Part shown: positions 36,201 through 47,900 of the stretch, one piece after another
Layout of the letters: each line of letters starts with the position of its first letter
How positions within the stretch are numbered: the stretch's first letter is position 1
Assembly (NCBI GenBank): GCA_034401795.1
Contig: JAVVLW010001380.1
Location: forward strand, 124,001-188,000
Length of the DNA stretch: 64,000 nucleotides
Direction: 5' to 3'
From: Chaetoderma sp. LZ-2023a
Taxonomy: Eukaryota > Mollusca > Caudofoveata > Chaetodermatida > Chaetodermatidae
Position numbers and translations under genes: made by a program
The notes under the pieces: model-generated
What the model saw: the letters and a program-made list of their open reading frames with translations, nothing else
Told to the model about the DNA's origin: nothing
The model's database searches: none

Positions 36201-38947
36201 ACTAGGTTTATATTTTTGATGAGGTTTCCTCATTGCTTATATATTTCACAATTAATTTATGGAAACAACCACTTTTTTGGGACTGCATCATTCTTCACCA
36301 ATGGGAAGATGATGTCAGCAGCCATTTCAACAAGGTCAGTCTTGTGCATGGGTTGTCCATTGTTGATTGTCTTGTCACGTTACCTGTTATTAATATGATG
36401 ATGGTTTTGTGTATTTATGTGGTTCATTGTTGAGAGTATACGAAAATGGAGCTTTTTCGTCTCTGTCCTGTAGTACATGGCACTTGTACGTAGAGAGCGT
36501 ATAGGACATTGAGGTCATTCGACTCTTCCTCCCAGGAAGGAGGGGGGGGGAGCGCATATGACATTCGGTCATCTCTCATACATCGGTGGTGTTATCCGAT
36601 GGTTAGTCAAATCCTGACTGTTTTTTCATACAGTTTCAGAAGTTTAAGTGCCTTAAACGCAGAAAAGCGTATAGGGATGAGCTGGTCTTTTGACCTCGCC
36701 TCCCTCCCGCCGAATTCACTGTCGAATTCTGGCAATATCAAAAGTATTAGGGAGGTAAGTATACTCTTGATGTGAAATAAACGAAATCAAGGATTTCTTT
36801 TTTCACGAGAGAGTTGATACTTACCTCCCTAGATACGGACCCGGCCTCTCCACCCCACAGAGGCTCGGTCTTCAGGCTCTTAATAGTTGCATGTGTATCA
36901 GCCAATAAATTAGTCAGAGGAAGTGCTAGTCTGCGCATGCGCAGTGGTGGGGCTGGCATCCGCCAGACTACACTCTGACTCCCTGCCCAGTAGGGGCACC
37001 TAACTGTTTTAATCTGAGTGTTTATTGAGTGAAAGCCGATATTTAGCAATACCAAAGTATTAGGGAGGTAAGTATCAACTCTCTCGTGAAAAAAGAAATC
37101 CTTGATTTCGTTTAATCTCTGGCAGAACTTTGCTACTGCTCTGAGTCTCTCATTGTTTGGGATATTAGTATACAGAGATGTGACATCCATGGTGACCAGT
37201 AGGGTGTCTGGTGATGTCTTTCCGAAACTTTCGACTTGGTTGATAAAGTCTGTGGTGTCTCTAGCATAAGATGCAATCTTTGTGATGTGCACTTTGATAT
37301 GTTCGTCCACAAAGCTGCTAATCAGCTCGGTGGGGCAGCCTATTCCACTGATGATTGGTCTGCCTGGAATAAGGCCCTCCTTGTTCTTCTTGTGAACTTT
37401 TGGTAGGAGGTAAAACCTGGCGGTTTTGGTGGTTTCGGAATGAGATTGTTGGCGGTTGTGTGGTCTATTTCTCCGTTTCTAGCTAACTGGTCCAGGCGTT
37501 TTTCCACTAGATTAGTGTGTTTGTATGTTAGGTCTGTGTCGACCTTTCTATAGAACCTGGTGTCAGCTAACTGGCGGTGTGCCTCAGCTATATAGTCAGA
37601 TTTGTTCTGTACTACGGTTGCTTGTCCTTTGTCAGCTTTTTTAATCACAATTGTATGACATTGTGTTAGTTTGTTTAAGGCAGTTTGTTCGGCATCGGTT
37701 AGGTTGCTCTTGTGGGAGTGTCGGTGGATGTGCTTACTGAAGTCATACCTGATCGCTTTAAAGAAGGCCTCAATATATATTTCTGAAAACTATATAGTCT
37801 GCATGACTGAAATGAGTTATACATCTTCTTCTTCTTTTCGTTCGCTGATCATACCGCCAGTATGAGTTATGCATGTTAGTGGATGCATACTGACATTTAA
37901 AAGCTTTTAAAATTCATGTTTGCCTGTTCTTGTGTAGGCACTTATGTTGTGGTGAAAAATTGACTATTCAAGCAAAATTAGATTGACAAGTACTCATGGG
38001 TGGCGGTAGGAGGCATTGAAAAGACTGTTTACCTAAAACCAGGCTATTGATATAGTGAACCATTACATCAACAGTGAGTGAATACTGCAGTGTGTGAGCG
38101 TATTATATTAATTTTAACACTTACAGACTAGAAGTTATAAATTCTTTATGATGTAAGGAATATGTTGAATATTTTGAAACTAATTTAACTGTGAAGCTTT
38201 TCGATGGCAGCAACAGCTTCCAGTCGAATTAGTTTCAAAATATTCAGCAGCTTTCTTGTATAGTTGTCTTAATATTGAGACATTGGCATTTCAATGGTGA
38301 TGTGGTTACGCCTGCTATGGTATCCTTTGTTGCAGATCCCAGCCTATGAGTTTAACTTCAGTGATGTGAATCCACCCGTACATGCTTATGCTGTCTTGAA
38401 GGTCTTCAAGGCTTCTGGACCCAAGGGAAAACGAGATATGATCTTCCTGGCAAGATGTTTTCAGAAACTCATTCTTAACTTTACTTGGTGAGTTGTATAC
38501 ACCAGAAAATGTAGATAATATAGTACCCATCTTGTCTGTCTATGCATGCCTGTCTCAGTCAGTGCTGGTGTCAGAGCTATAGCTCTTGATTTTTTTTTTT
38601 TTGATTTGATTTGATTTATTCTCTTGGTAAATATTACAAATTACAAATATGATAACAGGGAGTCCACTGGAGGCAATGCCTATTAGCTTGTGGACCCCTG
38701 ACATAGAATAACATGATTTGACATAAGTAGACATAAGGCATTATGACAATATATTATACATAACTACAGACAAATAATATAAGATTTGACATAAAAAAAA
38801 AATACAAGACATTTGACAAACATGGTTCACTTGTTTTTGATTGTTTTTCATAATGTGGGTAAACATATTTCACTCATTGGAATGGGCTAGGGGATGAAGG
38901 TGGTGGGGGAGGGGGAGGTGCTGGAGTTCATCCTGTTTCTATTATTG

Positions 38948-38996
<49 letters not shown>

Positions 38997-41900
38997 CACC
39001 TTCTTTCCATAGAGGAAAGAGAGTAATGTGAGTCTGTGTGTGAGTCTATTTCTTAGTGTGCCTGTCATGGCTGGGTTTCTTAGAGCTCTTAGATAGGATC
39101 AAGTTCTGGATCTATGTATATCTCGATGAGTGCTGGTCCAATTTGACTCAGATTTTAACACTGGGGTAGGTGTGCCCCTACACCAGAATTCCAGAAAAAC
39201 ACTTTGACAGCCCTCATGGATTGTCAGACAATAGCTTGGTATTGGCACATTGTCTTAACACGTAATGTGGAAAGTTAGGCTTGTGTATGTGGAAGTTTTA
39301 CAGCATCTCTGGGCCCAATGTGAGCATGAACAGGTTGTTGTTGTTGTTGTTGTTGTTGTTGTTATTATTATACATAGACTCGTTAGAACACACATTCATA
39401 TTATGAGTCGGTAGAAATTTTCTTCCTTTTTTATTATGTAATGGCGCCGTCCATCCGGGCGGGTAGAGGTGTGTGCGGGTGGCAGAGTAGTTTCTGGATG
39501 ATAACTCTGTTACCATTTTTCGGATCGCATTGAAACTTCATAGGGTGGCTGGACTAGGTCTGAGGAAGAAAGCTATCGAAATCAACAATGATCCGAAATC
39601 CAAGATGGCCACCACAAGCAAGAGTGGGGACCGTTATCCCAGAACCTCTTAGTCTTGCGATGGCTTTCAGCTGGGTACCAGCCCGACTGGTCAACAAGTC
39701 CACCATCACAGCTGTCTCTGGTACCAATCTGGACTCATAATTCAAGAAATACAAAGAGGAAAAATTTAGTCGGCACAAAATTGTCCTGCCTTTTATTCAA
39801 CCTTCTCTCTGGTGACAAAAAGCACTGGGGTGGAGGCCAATTCTCAACCTCATGCCATTGATTGAACAAATTCATACACACTGAGTTTTCAAGATGGAAA
39901 CAATTTCAAAACGGTGTTGGCGGGCTTAGAGAGGGGAATGTGGACAGCATCAATAGATCTGAAAGATGCCTTTTTTCACATTCCAATTGTGAGGAGTTTT
40001 TACACCGGTTTTCTGAAATTGGCTTTTCAGGGCTGTCAATGGGAATTCAGAGTTCTTCCCTTTGAATTTTTGACTGCTCCTCGGGTCTTCACCCAGGTGG
40101 TTCTTGCTATCACAGCATACTTCTGCAGAAGCATAGCTGTCCACTCATACATAAATGACTGGCTATTTTAGGCACATAATCAGGAAATTTTATCAGCAAA
40201 TCTGGAACTATTTTTGAAAACTCAGATTTAGGCTGGATGTTAAAATTTCAAAAATCAGAGCTGACTCCATCCCAGAAGTTTGTTTACCTAGGCATGTTCT
40301 TCGATCTGGGGATCGGGTATGTTTACCCATCTCAAGAGAGTGGAGACACTCATCTCAGTCAGTGTGCAGCAGTCGCTATGTGTCAATGTTGGAACCTCTT
40401 ATTCCCCACCTTTAGTGGTGGATGAAAAGAGAAAATCTCCTAGCGGGGGTTGACGCTCACCCCTACACACCCTCAGATAACGATGTATACAGATGCATCT
40501 ATGGAGGGATGGGGAGCTTGCCTGGAAGAAGCCACATTACCAGGGCTTTGGAATCTGGATCAGTCACAAGAACATATCAATCGACTGGAATTACGAGCAG
40601 TAATCCAGGGCCTGGAACGTTTCTTAGAGAAAGTCCAGGGGAAGATAGTTCTGATTCGATCAGACAAGTCATCAGTAGTGACTTACATAAACCGCCAGAG
40701 CGGAATGAAGTCGCCCAGTCTCTGTATGATGACATGGAAACTGCTTTGCTGGTGTCTAGATCAAGAGATCACCTTGAAAGCAGTTCATATTCCGGGAGGG
40801 TTAAATCTGTTAGAAGACTCATTGAGCCGAAGGATGAGTATTTTACCTACGGAATGGTAACTAAATCAATGTATGGCGGTCCGTCTGTTCATCCACTGGG
40901 GATAACCCAACATAGATTTATTCATAACGAAGAATGCGAAGATGACTACGTACGCCGCTCTGATTCCAGATCCAAGTGCTATCACAAATAATGTGCTAGC
41001 TATCAGCTGGGTGGCAATGTATGCATACGCATTCCCTCCAGCAATCCTGATTCCAAAAATTCTTAAGAAAATCAGACAGGAGGATTGCCAAGTGCTTCTG
41101 ATCGCACCAAATTGGCCACGCCGATCATGGTATATGGATCTGCTGGACCTTCTGGTCTGCAATCCGGTTCCTCTGCCTCTGATGGACAATATTATCTTCC
41201 AGGGCAAGGCCCTTCACAACAATCCATCAATGTTCCAATTGACTGCGTGGATGTTGTCAAGGAATCTAGAATTAAGGAGGGCTCTTCTGAGCAAGCAGCC
41301 ATGTTCATGGCAAAAGCCAGATGGGGGTCAACCTCCAGAGCATATAATTATAAAATCAACAGATTTGCAGAATGGTGCTCAAAAAGATGTATTAATCCAA
41401 TGGATTCATCTATTCAGGTAGTAACCAATTTCCTCTGTCACCTGTATGATGCCTATAGCCTCAAGCCTAACTCTATTGATGGCTATAAATCAGCTTTAAT
41501 GACAGTTATCCCTTGCTTGGCTAATAGGGGAAGTGATGAAGTAAGTACATTAAATACTTTAGTTAAAGGCATGGGCAATCTAAGACCAAGGAATCGAATC
41601 CCCCAGTGATTCCGTCTTGGAGTTTATCTCTAGTGCTTCAGGTACTAGGTGATAAGCCTTTTGAACTACTTAGTTCAATTTCTATGAAAATGTTGACACT
41701 TAAAACTGTATTTTTAATTGCTGTTGTCTCCGCTAGGTGTAGAAGCAAAATTCATGCCTTGTCAGCCGATGCAGACCATTTTATGGTTACAGGGGAAGGC
41801 CTTGAGCTTCTACCTAGGATAAATTTCATGGCTAAAAATCAGTCTGAAATATCCAGGTCAACCAATATTTTTGCCAGCTTTGACTAGATATGATCCTAAT

Positions 41901-44900
41901 TCAAAAGCATGGTGTCCAGTCCGAGCATTAAACCGGTACAAACAACGTACTCAGGAATGGCGGACGGACCCAACAGCGTTATGGTTGTCGTATATTGAAC
42001 CCCATGGCAGGGCATCTAAGGTCACCATTTCCAGGTGGATTGTAGAGTGTATTCAATTTTGTCATAAATCCGCCACAGGTAAACAAGCTGACATGGCCAA
42101 GGCTCACAGTGTCCGTGGCGTAGTGGCTTCCACTGCCCTGTTTAATGGGGTTCCTGTGGATGACATTATGTAGCTCAGTGGCACTGTGAATCAAGTTTTA
42201 CCGACCATTATCTCCGTGACACCTCGAATCCTCTCGCCTTATCGATTTTGAAACGCTAATCTAGGTATACATATTTTGATGAGGTATCCTCATTTTTTAT
42301 ATATTTTCACAATTAATCAATGGAAACAACCACATATTTGGCCTGCATCAGTCTTCAACTATGGGGAGATGATGACATCCATCAGTCTTCAACTATGGGG
42401 AGATGATGACACAGCCAACCTCCACAAGGTCAATCTTGTTTATGTGTTGTTCATTGTTAATTGTATTGTCATGTGACCCTTCGTTATTAATATGGTGATG
42501 GTACATGTTTTATGTGGTTCATTGTTGAGAGTATATGAAAATGAAGCCTTTTCGTTTAATGTCCTATAGTACATGGCACTTGTACGTAGAGAGCGTATGG
42601 GACATTGAGGTCATTCAGTCTTCCTCCCAAAGAAGAGGAGGGGGGGTGGGGAGTGCATTTCACATATGGTCATCTCTCAGCCATCGGTTGTGTTTCACAT
42701 CATGAGAACATAATTACCTCCCTAACACTCTTGATATACTAGTATATCGGCTCCAAATTCAATAATATTCAGAATTATAAAAAGTTAGGTGCCCCTAATG
42801 GGCAGGTGGAAGTACACAGTCATGCACATGACAAACACCACCCTCTGCACATGCGCACACCGGTACTTCCGTTTTCTAATATATTGGCTGAAGAAGCAAC
42901 TTGTGAAATTCCTCACAAGCTCTTTCTGAATTCTAACGAGAACTAAATACATCCCTGTCTATCATGGCTGATGCAAAGATGCTGGAGGAGTCCTCGTCAT
43001 CATCCAAGGTGACATTGTTCCAGGCTTTTATTTAAGGCTTGTAACTTTTGTGTGTTACCGGTTTTCGTAGCGGCCGTTTTCGGCGGTACCGCGTTTTCAG
43101 GCGTTGGGAATCCTTGTAAATTTTTTCCCAGCGCCTAGGGCTAATTCTCTCTTGTGTTTTATGCTTGCAGGTGTGTCTTGTGTCTATACAAGGATGCCTG
43201 GTCTTCTCTAGAAGGTTGTTCATGTCCCAGGATGACTTATCATCATGATATGTCTAAGGGTTGGAGATATAATAAATTAATAAATAAAATATCTCCTTCC
43301 TTTTGTCCCATCCCCCTCATCAGTCTTCTGGAAGAGGAGTCTCGGTGGATGGAAGGACGTGTTTTCCTGCACAAGAGGATGGGTGCCTGTGCTCAGGCTA
43401 AGGGGGTTTATTAATTATGGCGCATGATTATTTGAAAATAATTACATTTTCTGCTGCCTTTTGCTATTGCACTATTTTCTCTCTTGTGTATGCATGGGTT
43501 CTCGAGTATATATAATTTAATATTATATTAGTCGAGAGCTGAGAATGTCTGGTAGATCTAGATATTTCTTGCATTAATCTGACGTCCCCTCTCCTGAAAG
43601 GAGCTTTCGCATTGAGGTTTGATGTCATAATCAACCAGAGTTGCTCTTTCCTTGATGTCATGATCTTAGTTAGAGTAGCTGTGATGTGTTCATCTCCCTG
43701 TTTATTAAGAGGGAGAGAGATATCGAGAAAATAGTCATAATCTTTCTCTCTCTCCTAATTTGGGGTTCTGGTTGTATTTGGTGTTTATTTCTGAAGAAGT
43801 CACCTGTCCCGTCAGGGTGGTCGTAATAGTGGGTGTCTTCTCTCGAGTTTGTTTTGGTTTCTACTTAAAAGTCCATTACATGGCTTTGAGACTGTCATAC
43901 TCATTGTCTTCGTATCCCTCCCTTTCAGAAGTGTCCGTCCTGTCTGAAGACCATGAAAGCTAGATTCTTCCCCCACCCTTGCCATCTGTGTTCAGCTTGT
44001 AGGCTGTCCAACAAATGTGTTATTTGTGAAAAGTCGGGGGGAGGGGGGGATCTAACCTCTGAATTCTTCTCTTTGCAGGCAAAGATGATGGCGGAGGAGG
44101 GGAAGAAACCGAAGAAGGATTGTAAGAAGAAGGCCTCTGAGAAGGGTGGGCTCGAGGCCTTCAAGAGTGAGTTAGTGAGTGAGATGCGCAGGACTTTGAA
44201 AGACCTGATGCCTGACATGCTTTGCGGCATGTTGCCTGGCACAGGTGTTTAAACTTCCTGCGCATCGACCTCAGTGCAGGTAGCCCCTGTCCCTGGATCA
44301 TGGCCTATTAGCTCGGACAAAGCGTTTAGTGATCCAGGGACAGCCGTCTTGGACCCAGGCTTGATGTTCGCATCGCCTGGGGTGCCAGCGGTGCGAGAAG
44401 CATCAGGCGGGACGCGACCAGCGGGCCTGACCACGATCACTCGCGGAGTAAACTCATCATCTGCCTTTGAGCAGTCTCCTGGTCAATCTGGATTAGTTTT
44501 CTTTACTAATCCAGAGTCTAACTTTCCTGACCAGGAAGATGATGAGGACTACCTGCTCGGTCCACAGGTGGATCATGAAGACATGGATGTGAACGCCTAC
44601 ACTCCTCTCTTGGGGAGCGTAAACGCTCGCACCTATGGCACTGTTCCCTCGGGAGCAGGGTTCATGGTTCAGCCTGTGGCCCGCTTTGGAGCAGACGGCT
44701 GGCCGTATAAGATTCCGTATAAGCTTGGAGGTGGAATCTCATACGGTCGTTCCGGGCCGCGCTGGTGTGCATGGTCCCCCGCACACAAGCGCTGCCTTGG
44801 AGCCTGGTTTGCCTATGGAGAATGCTATGCCAGCCCTCGCGGGCCCGTATACGTTCCCTGGGCAGCCAGGTTCGTCTATAGCCTCCTCCTCGGCCATGCC

Positions 44901-47900
44901 TGCGAATGCCATTGAGGATGACGAGGGCCCGCTGCTCGTCGGCAGTTCGCAGGTAGCCACGGATGAAGACTTGTCAGAGGCGTGTGCGTGGCTCCTCGCT
45001 GTGAGACCAGAGCTCGCCGTGGACGAGATGGCCGCCGGTAACCCTCGGGCAAGAGGTCGCCTCGCGAAGGCTCCCCGCGAGGTAGCTAGGTGATGTCGAG
45101 TTACTGCCAGTCAGTATGCTCGGTATGGCCTGGCTCCCAGACCGAGCGCGGACGACCGCGCCGCTCTGGGGGAAGATACGCGGCCGGGTTCCCGGGCTGA
45201 CACGGGAGCGTTGTGCTCGGGCGCTATGCGCTCGGCGAATGCCGCCATGCGTGACACCGAGGAGAGCTCGCGAGCAGCGATCAGTGCGCTGTCGCATGTC
45301 TCTCAGCTGCTATCAGGGGTGGTAGCAGCGTCGGTGCAGCAACAGCCTAGTCCCGTGACAGTCCAACGAGCCATCCAGGATGGCATCAACCTGGTGTTGG
45401 ACTGTCTGACTAGGTCGGTCACGAAGTCGCTGAGAACGAGGCGCACTTTTGCACTGGACAATTTGTGCCCGTCTCAGGAGCTCAAGTCGCGCTTGATGCA
45501 AACGCTTATGGCAGGCCCTGGACTCTTTGGAGGTGAAGGTTGTCGGCACCTCCAGGAGACGGTGACTTTGGTGAACAACCAGAGGGCGCTGCGTGCACAG
45601 TTTGAGGTGCTGCGCAGGGAACACGTGCGTGTTCAGCCATCGGCTGCTCGACAGCCGTACGCTCGTGGCGGAGCTGGCAGTGTCAGAGGCCAGCAGGCCG
45701 GCTGGTTTCAGCGACCGCGTCGGCTACGCCAGCAGCAGCATGCGGTTGTGCGACAGCCGCCTCCTCAAGCGCAGCCTGCCAGACAGCAGCCCGCGCACCG
45801 TGGTGTGCGTGGCGCTGGTCGCGGTGCGCGGGGAGCGGCGCGTGGTAACCAGGCCTGATGCAAGAAAATTTTTTCCGGTTATCACAAGTACCACTCGGGT
45901 GTTGCCACTCGTATCAGAGACACACCGTCAACCCTAGGTGCACCAGTGGGAGGTCGTTTGACTTGTCATATTCAGAAGTGGGTGCGGTTAATTCAGGACC
46001 GCTTAGTCTTGCAATGGCTTTCGCACGGATACCGTCCAGATTGGATAAGGGGTCGGCCATTGCATTTGTCTCTGGTACCGGTCTGGACTCAAGTTCCAAG
46101 AGATCCAGACAAGCGGTTGTGCATAGAAGAGGAGATAGATTCTCTCGTTCTAAAAGAAGCAATTCAACCGGCGCAGGATTGCCCGGGCTTCTATTCAACT
46201 GTGTTTCTTGTGGCAAAGAACACCGGCGGGTGGAGACCAATTCTCAACCTCAAGCCTCTAAACAAGTTTTTAGACACTCCGACTTTCAAAATGGAAACAG
46301 TGAGATCGGTGTTGTTGGGGTTAGAGAAGGGGATGTGGACAGCATCTATAGATCTCAAGGATGCTTACTTCCACATTCCAATTGCAAGGAGTTTTCGTCG
46401 GTTCCTGAGATTTGCTTTTCAGGGACGCCAATGGGAATTCAAGGTTCTTCCATTCGGCATCTCGACGGCTCCAAGGGTCTTCACTCGAGTGGTACTTGCT
46501 ATCACGGCATACCTCCGCAGGAGAAATATAGCTGTTCACACTTACATAGACGACTGGTTGCTAAAAGCACACAACCCAGAAAGTTTGACAGCAAATCTGG
46601 AGATAGTTTTGGAAACTCTCACAGATTTAGGCTGGATGATCAACTTTCCGAAATCAGAGCTGACTCCATCCCAGAAGTTTGTTTACCTGGGTATGTTCTT
46701 CGATCTGGAGATAGGATATGTTTATCCGTCCCAGGAGAGAGTGGAAAGTCTCCTCTCGTGCATTCAGTTGGTTTGCAACAGTCGTTATATTCTAGCACGG
46801 GTCTATCTGAGAATGTTGGGTCTGATGGTTTTGATGGAACCAGTCATTCCTCAGGCGGCCTTACGCAGGCGGCCGATTCAGTTGTTTCTCATGACCCAGT
46901 GGACGCAGAGTTCAGGTTCACTGGACTCGCGCATTCAAGTGTTGGACCCTCTCATTCATCACCTTCACTGGTGGATGGAGGGAGGAAATCTCGTGGCGGG
47001 GGTCATGCTGACCCCTCCCCACCCTCAAGTAACGATGTTTACGGATGCATCGATGGAGGGTTGGGGAGCTTGCCTGGAAGAAGCCACTATATCAGGCTTT
47101 GGAATCTGGAACAGTCAAAGGAGCATATCAACATGCTAGAATTGCGGGCTGTAGTTCTAGGCCTGGAACACTTCCTAGAGGAGGTGGAGGGAAAATTTGT
47201 GATGATACGTTCAGATAACTCTACAGTAGTGAGTTACATAAACCGCCAGGGCGGAACGAAGTCGCCCAGTCTGTATGATGACATGGAAGCTGCTTTGCTG
47301 GTGCATGGATCATATGATCACCTTGAAAGCAGTTCATATTCCGGGAAGGCTGAATCTGTTAGCAGACTCATTGAGCCGAAGGATGAGTATTCTGCCTACG
47401 GAATGGCAACTAAATCAATGGGTGGTGGATCACCTGTTCAATCATTGGGGAAAGCCCAACATGGATTTGTTCGCAATGAAGAAGAATGCGAAGATGACGA
47501 CGTACGTTTCTCGGATTCCAGATCCAAGCGCTATCGCAATAGATGCGCTAGCTATCAGTTGGAAGGGAATGTATGCATACGCATACCCTCCAACAATCCT
47601 GATTCCAAGGATCCTTCAGAAGATCAGACAAGAGGAATGCCAAGTGCTTCTGATCGCCCCGAATTGGCCAAGCCGATCATGGTTTACGGATCTGCTGGAC
47701 CTTCTGGTTTGCAATCCGGTTCCTCTTCCGCTGATGGACAATATTAGCTTCCAGGGAAAGATCCTTCACAACAATCCGTCAATGTTTCGATTGACTGCAT
47801 GGATGTTGTCAAACAATCCGCGATTAAGGAGGGCTTTTCTGAGCAAGCAGCCAATTTCATGGCTAGAGCCAGGAGGGGGTCAACCTCCAGAGCTTATAAT

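Larger units (their letters stand above)
30209..37113 (+). mobile_element. D4: DIRS-type retrotransposon, family A
   Basis: A 6,905-bp element, a close relative of D2. Flanks TTT (left) and AAT (right). Lesions: an 11-G tract out of frame in gag, a 1-bp deletion near 34388 in RT-RNase H ('ggcggcgatcc' for 'ggcggccgatcc') and a deletion of about 127 bp after 34936 that removes the start of the RNase H tail. The recombinase is intact. Its right end joins a Penelope-like fragment. Confidence 0.94.
38488..39617. other. Intron F-G before D5
   Basis: Holds a poly(T)-(GATTT)n start at 38590 that may be the tail of a minus-strand SINE or LINE fragment, a TTA microsatellite (about 38950-38995), a TTG microsatellite (about 39332-39362) and, at 39495-39617, one unit of the 'gatgataactctgttaccat' tandem repeat also seen at 59679-60235. 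Confidence 0.6.
39618..42694 (+). mobile_element. D5 left part: 5'-truncated, decayed DIRS element of family A
   Basis: Homology begins abruptly within the RT N-terminus ('gcaagagtggggacc') after a different repeat; left ITR and gag are missing. RT-RNase H and recombinase are present with many frameshifts and stops, and the 3' non-coding region runs until 42694, where D6 has inserted. It continues at 49784. Confidence 0.92.

Noticed and set aside
33433-36201. A 922-codon protein in D4
   Set aside because: It arises because a 1-bp deletion and a deletion of about 127 bp merge the overlapping frame, part of RNase H and the recombinase; a by-product of decay, not a designed fusion.
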